From Phocoena phocoena (taxonomy: Eukaryota; Chordata; Mammalia; Artiodactyla; Phocoenidae): DNA of 64,000 bases. The notes under the pieces were generated by a model that was not told where the DNA came from, ran no database searches, and saw only the letters and a program-made list of their open reading frames with translations. The position numbers and the translations under genes were made by a program. Numbering within the stretch: the first letter of the stretch is position 1; each line of letters opens with the position of its first letter. This document shows positions 11,312-23,737 of this stretch, one piece after another. The DNA lies in contig NC_089222.1 of NCBI RefSeq assembly GCF_963924675.1, positions 4,036,501 through 4,100,500 of the forward strand, in the 5' to 3' direction.

Positions 11312-14300
11312 ATGGTAATAGGAACATACATATCAATAATTACCTTAAATGTAAACGGAGGAGATGCTCCCACAAAAAGACACAGATTGGCTGAATGGAT
11401 ACAAAAACAAGACCCATATATTTGCTGTCTACAAGAGACCCACTTCAGACCTAGAGACACATACAGACTGAAAGTAAGGGGATGGAAAAACGTATTTCAT
11501 GCAAATGGAAACCAAAAGAAAGCTGGAGTAGCAATTCTCATGTCAGACAAGATAGACTTTAAAATAAAGACTATTAGAGGAGACAAAGAAGGACACTACA
11601 TAATGATCAAGGGATCGATCCAAGAAGAAGATATAACAATTGTAAATATTTATGCACCCAACGTAGGAGCACCTCAATACATAAGGCAAATACTAACAGC
11701 CATAAAAGGGGAAATCGACAGTAACACATTCATAGTAGGGGACTTTAACACCCCACTTTCACCAATGGACAGATCATCCAAAATGAAAATAAATAAGGAA
11801 ACACGTTTTAAATGAGACATTAAACAAGATGGACTTAATTGATATTTATAGGACATTCCATCCAAATACAACAGAATACACATTTTCCTCAACTGCTCAT
11901 GGCACGTTCTCCAGGATAGATCATATCTTGGGTCACAAATCAAGCCTTTGTAAATTTAAGAAAATCGAAATTGTATCAAGTATGTTTTCCGAGCACAACA
12001 CTATGAGACTAGATATCAATTACAGGAAAAGATCTGTAAAAAATACAAATACATCGAGGCTAAACAATACACTACTTAATAACGAAGTGATCACTGAAGA
12101 AATCAGAGAGGAAATTAAAAAATACCTAGAAACAAATGACAATGGAGACAAGATGACCCAAAATCTATGGGATGCAGCAAAAGCATTTCTAAGAGAGAAG
12201 TATATAGCAATACAATCCTACCTTAAGAAACAGGAAATATCTCAAATAAACAACATAGCCTTGCACCTAAACCAATTAGAGAAAGAAGAACAAAAAACCC
12301 CCAAAGTTAGCAGAAGGAAAGAAATCATAAAAATCAGATCAGAAATAAATGAAAAAGAAATGAAGGAAATGATAGCAAAGATAAATAAAACTAAAAGCTG
12401 GTTCTTTGAGAAGATAAACAAACTTGATAAACCATTAGCCAGACTCATCAAGAAAAAAGGGAGAAGACTCAAATCAATAGAATTAGAAATGAAAAAGGAG
12501 AAGTAACAACTGACACTGCAGAAATACAAAAGATCATGAGAGATTACTACAAGCAACTCTATGCCAATAAAATGGACAACCTGGAAGAAATGGACAAATT
12601 CTTAAAAATGCACAACCTGCCAAGACTGAATCAGGAAGAAATAGAAAGTATGAACAGACCAATCACAAGCACTGAAATTGAAACTGTGATTAAAAATCTT
12701 CCAACAAACAAAAGCCCAGGACCAGATGGCTTCACAGGCAAATTCTATCAAACATTTAGAGAAGAGCTAACACCTATCCTTCTCAAACTCTTCCAAAATA
12801 TAGCAGAGGGAGGAACACTCCCAAACTCATTTTACAAGGCCACCATCACCCTGATACCAAAACCAGACAAGGATGTCACAAAGAAAGAAAACTACAGGCC
12901 AGTATCACTGACGAACATAGATGCAAAAATCCTCAACAAATGCTAGCAAACAGAATCCAACAGCACATTAAAAGGATCATACACCATGATCAAATGGGGT
13001 TTATTCCAGGAATGCAAGGATTCTTCAATATAGGCAAATCAATCAACGTGACACACCATATTAACAAATTGAAGGAGAAAAACCATATGATCATCTCAAT
13101 AGATGCAGAGAAAGCTTTCGACAAAATTCAACACCCATTTATGATAAAAACCCTCCAGAAAGTAGGCATAGAGGGAACTTTCCTCAACATAATAAAGGCC
13201 ATATATGACAAGCCCACAGCAAACATCATCCTCAATGGTGAAAAACTGAAAGCATTTCCACTAAGATCAGGAACAAGACCAGGTTGCCCACTGTCACCAC
13301 TCTTATTCAACATAGTTTTGGAAGTTTTAGCCACAGCAATCAGAGAAGAAAAGGAAATTAAAGGAATCCAAATCGGAAAGAAGAAGTAAAGCTGTCACTG
13401 TTTGTAGATGACATGATACTATACATAGAGAATCCTAAAGATACTACCAGAAAACTGCTAGAGCTAATCAATGAATTTGGTAAAGTAGCAGGATACAAAA
13501 TTAATGCACAGAAATCTCTGGCATTCCTATACACTAATGATGAAAAATCTGAAAGTGAAATCAAGAAAACACTCCCATTTACCACTGCAACAAAAAGAAT
13601 AAAATATCTAGGAATAAACCTACCTAAGGAGACAAAAGACCTGTATGCAGAAAATTATGACACTGATGAAAGAAATTAAAGATGATACAAATAGATGGAG
13701 AGATATATCATGTTCGTGGATTGAAAGAATCAACATTGTGAAAATGACTCTACTACCCAAAGCAATCTACAGATTCAATGCAATCCCTATCAAACTACCA
13801 CTGGCGTTTTTCACAGAACTAGAACAAAAAATTTCACAGTTTGTATGGAAACACAAAAGGCCCCGAATAGCCAAAGCAATCTTGAGAACGAAAAATGGAG
13901 CTGGAGGAATCAGGCTCCCTGACTTCAGATGATACTACAAATCTACAGTAATCAAGACAGTATGGTACTGGCAGAAAAACAGGAAGATCGATCAATGGAA
14001 CAGGATAGAAAGCCCAGAGATAAACCCATGCACATATGGTCACCTTATCTTTGATAAAGGAGGCAGGAATGTACAGTGGAGAAAGGACAGCCTCTTCAAT
14101 AAGTGGTGCTGGGGAAACTGGACAGGTACATGTAAAAGTATGAGATTAGATCACCCTCTAACACCATACACAAAAATAAGCTCAAAATGGATTAAAGACC
14201 TCAATGTAAGGCCAGAAACTATCAAACTCTTAGAGGAAAACATAGGCAGAACACTCTATGACATAAATCACAGCAAGATCCCTTTTGACCCACTTCCTAG

Positions 14301-15116
14301 AGAAATGGAAATAAAAACAAAAATAAACAAATGGGACCTAATTAGACTTCAAAGCTTTTGCACAGCAAAGGAAACCATAAACAAGACCAAAAGACAACCC
14401 TCAGAATGGGAGAAAATATTTGTAAATGAAGCAACTGACAAAGGATTAATCTCCAAAATTTATAAGCAGCTCATGCAGCTTCATAACAAAAAAAACAAAC
14501 AACCCAATCCAAAAATGGGCAGAAGACCTAAATAGACATTTCTCCAAAGAAGATATACAGACTGCCAACAAACACATGAAAGAATGCTCAACATTACTAA
14601 TCATCAGAGAAATGCAAATCAAAACTATAATGAGATATCATCTCACACCAGTTAGAATGGCCATCATCAAAAAATCTAGGAACAATAAATGCTGGAGAGA
14701 GTGTGGAGAAAAGGGAACCCTCTTGCACTGTTGGTGGGAATGTAAATTGATACTGCCACTGTGGAGAACAGTATGGAGGTTCCTTAAAAAACTACAAAAA
14801 GAACTACCATATGACCCAGCAATCCCAATACTGGGCATATACCCTGAGAAAACCGTAATTCAAAAAGAGTCATGTACCAAAATATTCACTGCCGCTCTAT
14901 TTACAATAGCCCAGAGATGGAAACAACCTAAGTGTCCATCATCAGATGAATGGATATAGAAGACGTGGCACATACATACAATGGAATATTGTAAAAAGAA
15001 ACGAAACTGAACTATTTGTAATGAGGTGGATAGACCTAGAGTCTGTCATACAGAGTGAAGTAAGTCAGAAAGAGAGAGACAAATACCGTATGCTAACACA
15101 TATATCTGGAATTTAA
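11312..15116 (+). pseudogene. L1 ORF2 (endonuclease-reverse transcriptase), broken
   Basis: About 3.8 kb corresponding to a protein of roughly 1,270 residues. ORF2p nicks target DNA and reverse-transcribes L1 RNA (target-primed reverse transcription). ATG 11312 opens an AP-type endonuclease domain with conserved Asn13 (LNVNG), Glu42 (LQETH), the NIYAPN block and GDFNTPLS. The DH pair of that domain lies in the next frame (about 11920). The RT domain is at about 12700-13450 with an FVDD active-site box at 13401-13412, where FADD is the usual L1 form. The cysteine-containing C-terminal region ends at TAA 15114-15116. Frame changes are needed near 11804, 12455, 12938, 13377, 13658 and 14490, mostly apparent loss of one or two A in A-rich runs. 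In-frame stops occur at 13930-13932 (TGA) and 14957-14959 (TAG). No functional protein can be made. The ORFs at 11312-11815, 11829-12506, 12536-12946, 12940-13389, 13413-13679, 13645-13932, 14140-14535 and 14576-14959 are pieces of this single gene. Confidence 0.93.
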
Positions 15117-15480
15117 GGGGAAAAAAATGTCATGAAGAACCTAGGGGTAAGACAGGAATAAAGACACAGACCTACTAGAGAATGGAGTTGAGGATATGGG
15201 GAAGGGGAAGGGTGAGCTGTGACAAAGCGAGAGAGAGGCATGGACATATATACACTACCAAACGTAAGGTAGATAGCTAGTAGGAAGCAGCCGCATAGCA
15301 CAGGGAGATCAGCTCGGTGCTTTGTGACCACCTGGAGAGGTGGGATAGGGAGGGTGGGAGGGAGGGAGACGCAAGAGGGAAGAGATATGGGAACATATGT
15401 ATATATATAACTGATTCATTTTGTTGTAAAGCAGAAACTAACACACCATTGTAAAGCAATTATACTCCAATGAAGATGTT
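15117..15480 (+). other. L1 3'UTR
   Basis: It follows the ORF2 stop and holds a G-rich stretch at about 15340-15375 ('gtgggagggagggagac'), as is usual in L1 3'UTRs. It then has 'actgattcattttgttg' and 'caattatactccaatgaag' before the A-run. The closely related 3'UTR at about 7705-7945 shows the same order. Confidence 0.85.
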
Positions 15481-15489
15481 AAAAAAAAA

Positions 15490-15970
15490 AATATTCATGG
15501 CAGCATTATTCATAATAGCCAAAAAGTTGAAACAACCCAAATGTCCATCAACTGGTAAATGAATAAACACAATGTGGTACATTCATAAATTGGAATAGTA
15601 TTCCGCATTTAAAGGTACTGATATTATGCTATAACAAGGATGAATCTTGAAAGCATGGTGCTTAGTGATTAAAAGCCAGTCACAAAGACCACATATTATA
15701 TAAATCCATTTATGTGAAATATCCAGATTGGGCAAATCTATAGAGATGGAAAGTAGACTAGCGGTTACTTGGGCAGGTTTGGGAGGGGAGTGGGGAATGA
15801 CTGCTGATGTGTGTGGGATTTCTTTGGGGATGTTAAAAATGTTTAAAATTAGATTTTGGTGACAGTTGCATAACTCTTTGAAAATACCAGAAAACACTGA
15901 ACTCTGTACTTTAAATGGGTGAGTTGTATCCTTCGTGGAATAAATGTCAATAAAGCTTTTTTTTTTTTAA
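15490..15970 (+). mobile_element. Old L1, downstream half after the nested insertion
   Basis: It continues the L1 of 7966-8315: 'tattcatggcagcattattc', 'ataatagcc', 'aaatgtccatcaactgg', then an L1M 3'UTR with 'actctgtactttaaatgggtg' and an A/T-rich tail at about 15955-15970. Confidence 0.85.
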
Positions 15971-15974
15971 AGAT

Positions 15975-16150
15975 ACCCAGCTATGATATACACATTAGAA
16001 ATGAATCTTACAGACATTTTTTTGAGCAAAAGATGCCCGACACAAAAGAGTATGCACAGTATGAATCCATGTACATGAAGTTGAAGAACTGATCTGGCAG
16101 AATAAATGTTGGCCAAGAAAAGGCACAAGAGAACCTTCTGGGCTACTGGA
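15975..16150 (+). mobile_element. Old L1 fragment, ORF2 end/3'UTR
   Basis: 'gagcaaaagatgcccgacac', then 'aaagagta', 'tatgaatccatgtacatgaag' split over blocks, and 'gaactgatctggcag' match the old-L1 3' region in order. It is a short and diverged copy. Confidence 0.55.
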
Positions 16151-16324
16151 AATGTTCTATATGTTGATTTGGATGGTTGGTACGTAGTCATAGCCATATA
16201 TATTTCATCAATCTCTATTCAGTATTAGTACACATTATATCTTTACAGTTTATAAAACGTTAAAAGAAATAAACAATTACTGTGTGTTAGCACTTTCTTG
16301 GTCAGCTAGATGTAGTGAAATGGT

Positions 16325-16530
16325 AGCTTGGTGTGCTGTTAAGAAGACAAGTTCTAGAGTTAAAAATCCTTTATTACAGTATTGGTTTCCCATTCCGTGG
16401 CTAGGAGATCTTGTATAAGTTACTTAATATGTATAATTCTCTCAGTGTTAAAATGAAGATGATGATAACACCTGCCTGAAAGTTGCCTTGGTAGAGAATG
16501 CATAAGAAAGTATTTTATAAACTGCAAATA
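16325..16530 (+). mobile_element. MIR SINE
   Basis: It has MIR core features in order: 'aagttctagagtt', 'tgggctagg'-like 'gtggctaggagatcttg', 'ataagttacttaat', 'aaaatgaagatgatgataa' and 'gcataagaaagtattttataa'. It is old and diverged. Confidence 0.55.
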
Positions 16531-16832
16531 TTAGTTGATTTATTATAACTTCATGGAGAATGCAAAATTCACATATTTTCATATAAACATGTAGAGGAGT
16601 TTTCTAGAACTTCTTAATTTAGACTCCTAGTATAACAACATTTACTAAATTATGCTTTGTACTAATACGATCTGACTATAGTGAAGACATAAAAGAAATA
16701 GTCCATGGAACTCGTTGTATTTTTTGGTAAGGAAGTGTTTTGCTCCATTTCCTAATGAAGATCCTTTCATGAAGATCCATAGGAGAAATTTCTATATTTT
16801 TATATCACCTGAAAACGGATTGTTCTTTTTCT

Positions 16833-17195
16833 ATTAATTTATTTATTTTTGGCTGCATTGGGTCTTCGTTCCTGTGCGTGGGCTTTCTCTAGTTGCGGCG
16901 ACCAGGGGCTACTCTTCACTGTGGTGTGCGGGCTACTCTTCATTGTGGTGCGCAGGCTTCTCTTTCAGATGGCTTCTCTTGTTGCAGAGCACAGGCTCTA
17001 GGTGCGCGGGCTTCAGTAGTTGTTGCATGCGGGCTCGGTAGTTGTGGCTCATGGGCTCTAGAGCGCAGGCTCAGTCGTTGTGGCGCACGGGTTTAGTTGC
17101 TCTGCGGCATGTGGGATCCTCCTGGACCAGGGTTCGAACCCGTGTCCCCTGCATTGGCAGGCGGATTCTTAACCACTGCACCACCAGGGAGGCCC
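16833..17195 (-). mobile_element. CHR-2-type SINE, reverse orientation
   Basis: Read on the minus strand it starts 'gggcctccctggtggtgcag', has the B-box-like 'gggttcgaac' and ends in the long CHR-2 body and an AAAT tail (plus-strand 'ttaatttatttattttt' at 16833-16849). The ORFs at 16893-17096 and 17042-17224 are SINE-derived. Confidence 0.9.
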
Positions 17196-17199
17196 TGAC

Positions 17200-18534
17200 A
17201 GATTCTTTGACTTCTGGAAATTGATGATATTTTTATCTTTAAAATGTCTACAAAAAAAAAAAAAAAAGAGGAAAATGCATGGTCTGTACCTAACAGGGAA
17301 TGGGGCTTCTCTACATGCATTTTGTACATTGTTGTCACTCAGTTTATTCTACTTTTCCTATTTTTATTCTCCCTTTGCTTCAGTTCTCTGACTTACTTTA
17401 ACTTGTTTTACCACCTTGTATATACCTGGGAAGTCTATTTCAAGTCATCTTTAGAAGTGGATGTTATAATGAACAAACAACAACAACAAAATAATTTAAT
17501 TCAATCATAATCCAATTTGTTAATCTCTCCACTACAGAATCCAAAACACAGATAATGATACAATAAGAAATACCCAGATATAAGCACAGGTACCCTATTT
17601 CACAGAATTTGCTGAAGGAACTTTTTTGGTTCCCTTTATGCTTATTTTAATACCAGAAGTCTACTGCCTGGACTGAAATCCTCAGAAGGCCAGGGATTTG
17701 GGACCATTCTGTTTCGGTACAGTGCCTGCCTCACGGTTAGTGCTTAATTAAGGCTTGTTAAATTAATTAGTACTGCCTCTAAAATGTAGTCTTTCACTTC
17801 CTCAGAGCCATGGCCGCAATTACTCCAAATTTCTTTCAAACTACCATGAAAACGTAAGTTATAAATGCATGGTTTATGTGAGAGGGAGAATGTGAGGCAA
17901 AGTACCTCACTGACACTGGGCAAACCAGATATTCTTTTAGTCTTCTTTGTTGTTTGTTTTTTACTGTAGATAATAAAACCGTATGGTTCCATATGGAATT
18001 TTCCATGTAAAACACTTGTTAAAGTCTACAAAAGGGATTGAAAGAAGCAGTCGCCCTCCCAGAGATCCCAACACTCCCTGCCATGGAGGGAAACCCAGAA
18101 GACTATCAATCTATTACCCTCAAGAGAGGGTGAATGGAAGGCCTTTGTACCAGGGATGCCAGGCATAGTTGAGGGTATAATGTTTGAACCAAAAAAATGG
18201 GGATTAAGTGAAAATATGCCCCCTGAATATGCTGAACTTCCCAACCTTCAGAACACTGACAGCCAGACCAGAATGCTCTAGACAGAAGATTAGAAAACTC
18301 TTCTCTGAGGAATCAACCAGGCCAAGAATAAAGATATAAAATATTTACATCGGGATGTCCCAATAAACAAACAAGTAGACCACCCTATACGGAGACTAAA
18401 TGTCAGCCAGGTCCACGCTCATGCTAAAAGCTTATAGTCAGCTTTTAGTATATAAAAATGCAACTTTTTGTATATTCACCTTTTACCCTCTCTAAATTAG
18501 TTTAATAGTTGTAGATAATAGTTGTAGATTCCTT
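17200..18534. other. No gene; one weak old repeat end
   Basis: Mostly AT-rich unassigned DNA, with an A-run at 17252-17267 and a CAA-repeat patch at about 17475-17487. At about 17680-17775 the text 'cagggatttgggac...acagtgcctgcctcacgg...agtgcttaatta' resembles the 3' end of L2 or MIR. Nothing at 18020-18480 could be named. Confidence 0.4.
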
Positions 18535-19205
18535 AGAATATTCTACACAGTCAATCATGACATCTTTGAATAGAGATAGTTTTATGTACTTTTCAGATCT
18601 TTTTGCATTTTACTCTCTTTCTTGCCTAATTGTGAAAGCTAGGTTTTCCAGTACAATGTCGAATGTAAAGGGTGAGAGTTAGCATTCTTGCCTTGTTCCT
18701 GATCTGAGGGAGAAAGCATTTACTTTTTCAACATTAAATACAATATTAGCAATAGGTTTTTCATATATACCCTTTATCAGATTGAGGAAGTCCCATTTTC
18801 TAATCTAATGAAATGTTTTATCATGAATGAATACTGAATTTTTCCAAACATTCTTCTACACCTATTGAAATGATAATGTGCTTTTTCTCCTTTATTAAGT
18901 GAATTATATTGATTGATTTTCAAACATTAAATCAACTTTGCCTTCCTGGACTTATTTGTTAACATTTTGTTAAAAATCTTTCTGTCTCTGTTCACGAGGC
19001 TTACTGGTATGTATGTATGGATGTATTTTTAGTGTTCTTATCTGGTCTCAGTATCAGGGTGATATTGACCTCAGAACTGAGTTTAATAGAGCCATCATCC
19101 TCTATTTCCTGAAAGATTTTGTGTAGTGTTGGTATTATTTCTTCCTTAAATGCTCAATACAATTCACCAATTGAATCATCTGGGTCCGAGTTTTCCAATC
19201 AGCTT
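18535..19205 (-). mobile_element. Old L1, ORF2 RT region, reverse orientation
   Basis: The plus strand reads as the complement of L1 ORF2: 'tttcttgcctaattgtgaaag', 'gttttccagtacaatgtcgaa', 'cattcttgccttgttcctgat', 'cctatttcctgaaagattttg'. Stops occur throughout, so it is a dead copy without its 3' end. Confidence 0.85.
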
Positions 19206-19579
19206 TCTAGTCTTCCGTGCTTAAACACAGACATATAGACATCCAAGGAGTCCTCCTGATCTGAATAGAGAATCAACTAGTAAGCTTTGAAGAAACATGT
19301 CTCAGTAACAGAGGTTTGGATTTGATTGGTCTCTGGTGCATCAGTATTTTTTTAAAGCCCCTAGGTGACTTTGGTTATACTCAGAGTTGAGAACCTTGGC
19401 TATAACATAAAAGCTAGAGACAAAAACAACCAGAAAAGAGCAAACTGGAAAAAAACGGAGACTGTAAGAGGAAGTGACAACTCTAATGAAACCAGTACTG
19501 ATATTATCAAAGACACCAGAGAAGATATTGAGACCATAAAACAATAATAAATAAATAAATACAATTAAAAAAACTGATT

Positions 19580-19760
19580 TCAAATACTGGATCTCCACGT
19601 TTTACTGGCTTTGTGGCCTTGAGCTATTTACTTCAGTTCAATAATAATAGCCTTTACCTCATGGGTTGCTGTGACTAGTAAATAATACTTGGAGAGTAGT
19701 TAAGAGAGTGCCTGCCACATGTATTAACTAGTAGCACGTAACAGTTATTCTAGCTGAAAC
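19580..19760 (+). mobile_element. MIR SINE
   Basis: 'ttactggctttgtggccttga', 'cttcagttcaataataatag', 'cctcatgggttgctgtga' and 'agtgcctgccacatgt' match the MIR core and 3' part in the expected order. Confidence 0.65.
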
Positions 19761-20529
19761 TCCTTTTACTGCTACTTGTTATATTGAGTCAAAGGGGAAA
19801 AATGCCACTGGCAGCATTCAATTAAATAAGCTATCTAAGTAGTGAAATTGCTATCCATATCTAAAGAGCAAACGATGCATTAGCCAGTGGAGAAGGGTGG
19901 AACCAGGGGAAAGGATGTAAATTTACATCAGCATAATGTAGTGATTATTCATTTCTAAAATGTGTCTTCTTTTATAAAAATTAGCTTGGAAGTTGCTTGC
20001 TCACGTTTCCTCAGTATTTGGTACAGGTTCAAATGTTCACAGAACCCTGGACAGTTAACAGCATCTGTGCAGGAAATCATAGAACAAAGTAGAAGGGTGT
20101 CTGTATGAGTGATTTTCTTAAGCTTTAATCTGGCTTCATTTTCAGGATTCTCTAATTCAGAAACATTTACATTTTAAAGTAAAATAAACCACCATCATGC
20201 CTACAACTCTCTACCTCTGTTGACGGTTATTCAGATGTCTCAAGGCTACAGGCAGGGTTAAATAATAATACATCTTTTGGTACATACCCTCAAAAAATGT
20301 TCATTGACATCATCATTGTCACCACTGTCATCCTATGTCACCGTTATGATTCAGGGTAGGACTAGCTAATGATGAACTTGAAATCCCTCACATGCAATGT
20401 GAGAATGTTAGCTGGGAACAGCTCTGTATCTCCTCACCTCAAAAAGTTCACTTAGAATAGTTACTTAGGACTCCACAGTGGTTTATTTTCAGACATATTC
20501 TGTTTGTGACCATTCTGCAGTGTTCACTG
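19761..20529. other. No recognised gene or repeat
   Basis: About 0.8 kb of AT-rich sequence without a credible ORF or clear repeat. No promoter or splice signal stands out. Confidence 0.45.
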
Positions 20530-21060
20530 TGTTACAGAACTCAAGTGCATATGCCTGACACACAGTGAGGCTAAACAACCCAAAACATCAGAGTCTGGAG
20601 CAGAGAAAGGTTTATCGAAGGGCCAAGCAAGGAGAATAGGTGGCTTGTGCTGAGAAAACCTGGAGCTCCCTGAAGGGTTTCAGCAAATTACTTTTAAAAG
20701 AAAGGTGAGGGAGGGGCATCCCAGGGTATGTGATCAGCTCGGGCACAATTCTCTGATGGGTTCGTGGTGATCAATCCTTAGGAGCCAAAAAAGTCTGGGG
20801 ATTACATGCTCATGATCCCCAAGTAGTTCATTTCTTCCATTTGGTGGTGGTTTTAGCATCTGAAAAACTCAGGAAACATGCATCAGATACTATTATCCAG
20901 GTACTTCGGAAAGGAGCTAAAGCAGAGGATATGGGAGAGGGGTTTGTCCCGGGGAGGCCCCGTAGGGTCCTGCTCGGTTACAGTTGCAGACGTGCAGAGT
21001 TTGCAGCCAGAATCATCTGGTCAGTCCCCATTCATTACTTACAACACTTTGCCTTGTAGA
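20530..21060 (-). mobile_element. ERV-type LTR, reverse orientation (family not named)
   Basis: On the plus strand it begins TGTTACAGAACTC, the complement of an LTR end in ...CA. Within the first 100 bp it has 'aggtttatcg', a degenerate reversed AATAAA. U3-like sequence follows, with GC-richer parts and the 'catttggtggtggttttagc' stretch. The far end is not sharply defined. ORFs at 20841-21059 and 20878-21084 lie in it and are not genes. Confidence 0.55.
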
Positions 21061-23503
21061 GCCAGCCAAAAAATGTGCAAATAGCTTGTTCAAGAGCTAC
21101 TTAGACTAAGAGAAGAGAAACTTTCTTATGTTGGACTTAAATGGCAAGATGCCTTTCCCTGGTAGTTTTTATCTATTGGAACATTGGAGGTAAGGAGGAT
21201 TCAATCTTCTGAGGTAGCCCAAGTGTCAGCAGTGTTGTCATCTCACTTAAATTGACTTCTTTGTCAGGAATCTATATGCTGCCTCTGAACTCTTCATGGG
21301 CTATTAGACAAAGCAGATATCAGTAAAGCTCCATAAACCTCAGGAAGAGCCTTGCCTGTCAAAAAACTTCACTGGAAATTTTCAGACCTGAAATTAATAG
21401 TGCTTGGATAATCAACAGAATGTGTTTCAGAATTGTCTTTCCCAGAAATTGCCAATAAAGGAAAATCATAAAATTCCTCAGGTTACAAAATACTAACAGT
21501 AAATGGCCCACTTTTCACACTCCAACTGTGACCTGGGAGAATGTGGAAAGTCTAGAAATTGTCTGTTCCAAATAATCTCTTCTGGCAATCAAATAAAATC
21601 ATTGCTCATAAAAAGACATATTCTTAAAGGCTTGGTTAGTGTCCCTTGCAGGAGGTGACATCACTTTAGCACCTAAAAGGGAAAAATGATCAGTGGAGTG
21701 AGATCATTACACAACAGGTATCTGGGCAAGTGCAGGCAATTTTCTTCTTTTCTTTATCTTTATAGTCTTAGGAGTTTCTGGTCTATTTAGAAAAAGTAAA
21801 ATATAACACCAGGAATATAACAATCATCTTAAGGTTAGGTGAAAGGCCTGAAACAATATTTTTATAGCTACTCAAATGAAAAATACAATTGTGCATTCTC
21901 ATGTCAAGAATCTTAATTTTGACATTGCATTTCTGCTTAGAAAGTATGTCTTTGGTGACTCAGAGTCCTCTTTCTCTGGAGGGAAACTTGTTAACTTTTA
22001 GATCCAATACTTTTCATTCGTGGATCTCCTTCCAGTGCCTGTGGGGGCCAAACAGTTCCTACAAGGGCTCCCAGAGGGATATGCCCACCAAGAACTATCC
22101 AGAGTCTAAATCACCCAAAACACTGGAAAGTTCTAGAACCACTGTTTTCGCCCAAAGTTTAGAAAATGTGCAACTGTTTTTTCCCTTCTACTCCTAGGGT
22201 GCTTTACTTATTCTTTCTGAGCTTTCATTTCCTCAGACAATCTCTAAGGAGAGATTTCACCAAGATGAGTAGTTGCGCTGCCATTTGGAAGATTCCCACC
22301 CAGTGGGAAAAATCTGGGGCAATACCTTTTGCTTGCATGACTTCTCTCATTGATAGCATTTTTCTTGGAAAATTATTAAGTAGATGATTTGACTCTTTGT
22401 ACTGTGGATATATCAAACATTGCCATACTTCCAGTTGTCTGACAAGAAGAAAAATCTTATTAGAAAACTTGGAAGGTGTTCGTTGCTTTAAATAGTGGTG
22501 GTTTTGTACATGAGCTGTAAATCATCATGGAAAATGATTCTTAATGGGCGGTTCCCTTAGAGAATGACTTCCTGTTTTGCTCTTCAGATAAACAGCAACT
22601 GTGTTTCACATGGGTTTGGCCAACAGTGCAAGGATTCCTTACGGCATTCGATTGGTTTGTAACTCTTCCACACTTGCCATGCACTGATCCCTCTGAGACT
22701 CACCAAAATGACAAACTAATTTCCAAAAACAGCCTTGCAGATAGCGGAGCAAAATTTTTTAATTTTTTTTTAGAGAAGCCAGAGGACATACTCCCACATA
22801 AAGTAAGAGGTCAGCTGGCCTGAAAAAGAGCCAACTCCTGTTGTATAATGAAAGCTGACCCTGGCTCCGAAGGCTCGCTTGGAGGTTTCCAGCAAGATTT
22901 CATCATTACACGGGCTATGGCATTTATATGGGATGGGCTAGTTTAATGAGCTGTTTCACCAGCTTCTTAACTTTCACTGCAAATATTTCTCCAGAAGCCA
23001 AACCCTCCAATCCTGCTCATTTTGTGGGCTTGAAGTATTAATTATAGCTTAGATTCTACAAAAAACAAGTAGAAGAGTCATAAGCTTCTATGTCTATTGG
23101 CTCCTAAGTTGCTGGGCCATCACTATTTTTTCTACTCCGTCAGTCTCAGTTAGCAGGATGTTCAGCGTTTTAGAGAATCAATATAATCTATAGATCTTGG
23201 AGTTTTCCACAGACCTAATTCCTTAAGGACCACCTGTATCACTTGACAATTTATGCTACTACTTCAGGGTTAAAAGCACCACAAAGGGGAAAGTTAATTA
23301 CTCCATACGCATAGACCAAATTTAGTTCCAATCTCAATTTAAGTCACTTAAAGGTGACTTTTACGTCAAACTATTTTTTTGACTCATTGTTTTTAAGTTT
23401 TTATATCAAATATTTACTCCTTTTATTAAAAGAAACAGTAAACAAATCCTTTACCATCTTGCACCAATTATATGAGGATAAAGTTTTTTTCTAAACCTCT
23501 ACT

Positions 23504-23506
<3 letters not shown>
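21061..23506. other. Single-copy DNA, possible conserved non-coding segment
   Basis: No repeat family was recognised over 2.4 kb. Short ORFs (21889-22197, 22166-22387, 22626-22823) lack domains. About 22840-23050 is balanced in composition, free of repeats and contains TAAT-type motifs, so it could be a conserved non-coding element. That cannot be judged without an alignment. Confidence 0.4.

Positions 23507-23537
<31 letters not shown>
23507..23537. repeat. (TA)n microsatellite
   Basis: About 15 uninterrupted TA units. Prone to length change and cruciform extrusion. Confidence 0.95.
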
Positions 23538-23539
<2 letters not shown>

Positions 23540-23737
23540 TTGTAATCATTGTGTCCATACCATGTGATTGCTGTTTATTATTTAGCAAAGAGTTTTCTGT
23601 GTATCTCTAAAGTCCACATATTTGTCAGATTCATAGGCAATCAAATATTTTACTGACCTACCACAGTTAACTAACTCACTTCCCAATATTTGGACCTCTG
23701 TCATGACTTTTAAAATATATGCGCTATGATTATGTCA

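Larger units (their letters stand above)
8316..15489 (+). mobile_element. Full-length LINE-1 (about 7.2 kb) nested in an older L1
   Basis: It has the complete L1 layout: a 5'UTR of about 2.04 kb, ORF1, a 58-nt gap, an ORF2 region of about 3.8 kb, a 3'UTR of about 0.36 kb and an A-run at 15480-15490. Imperfect TSDs are aatgttcacag (8305-8315) and aatattcatgg (15490-15500), with 3 differences in 11. The older L1 continues on both sides, so the insertion is precise. It is dead as an autonomous element because ORF2 is broken. The poly(A) signal reads AATGAA where the related copy at 7932 has AATAAA. Confidence 0.93.
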
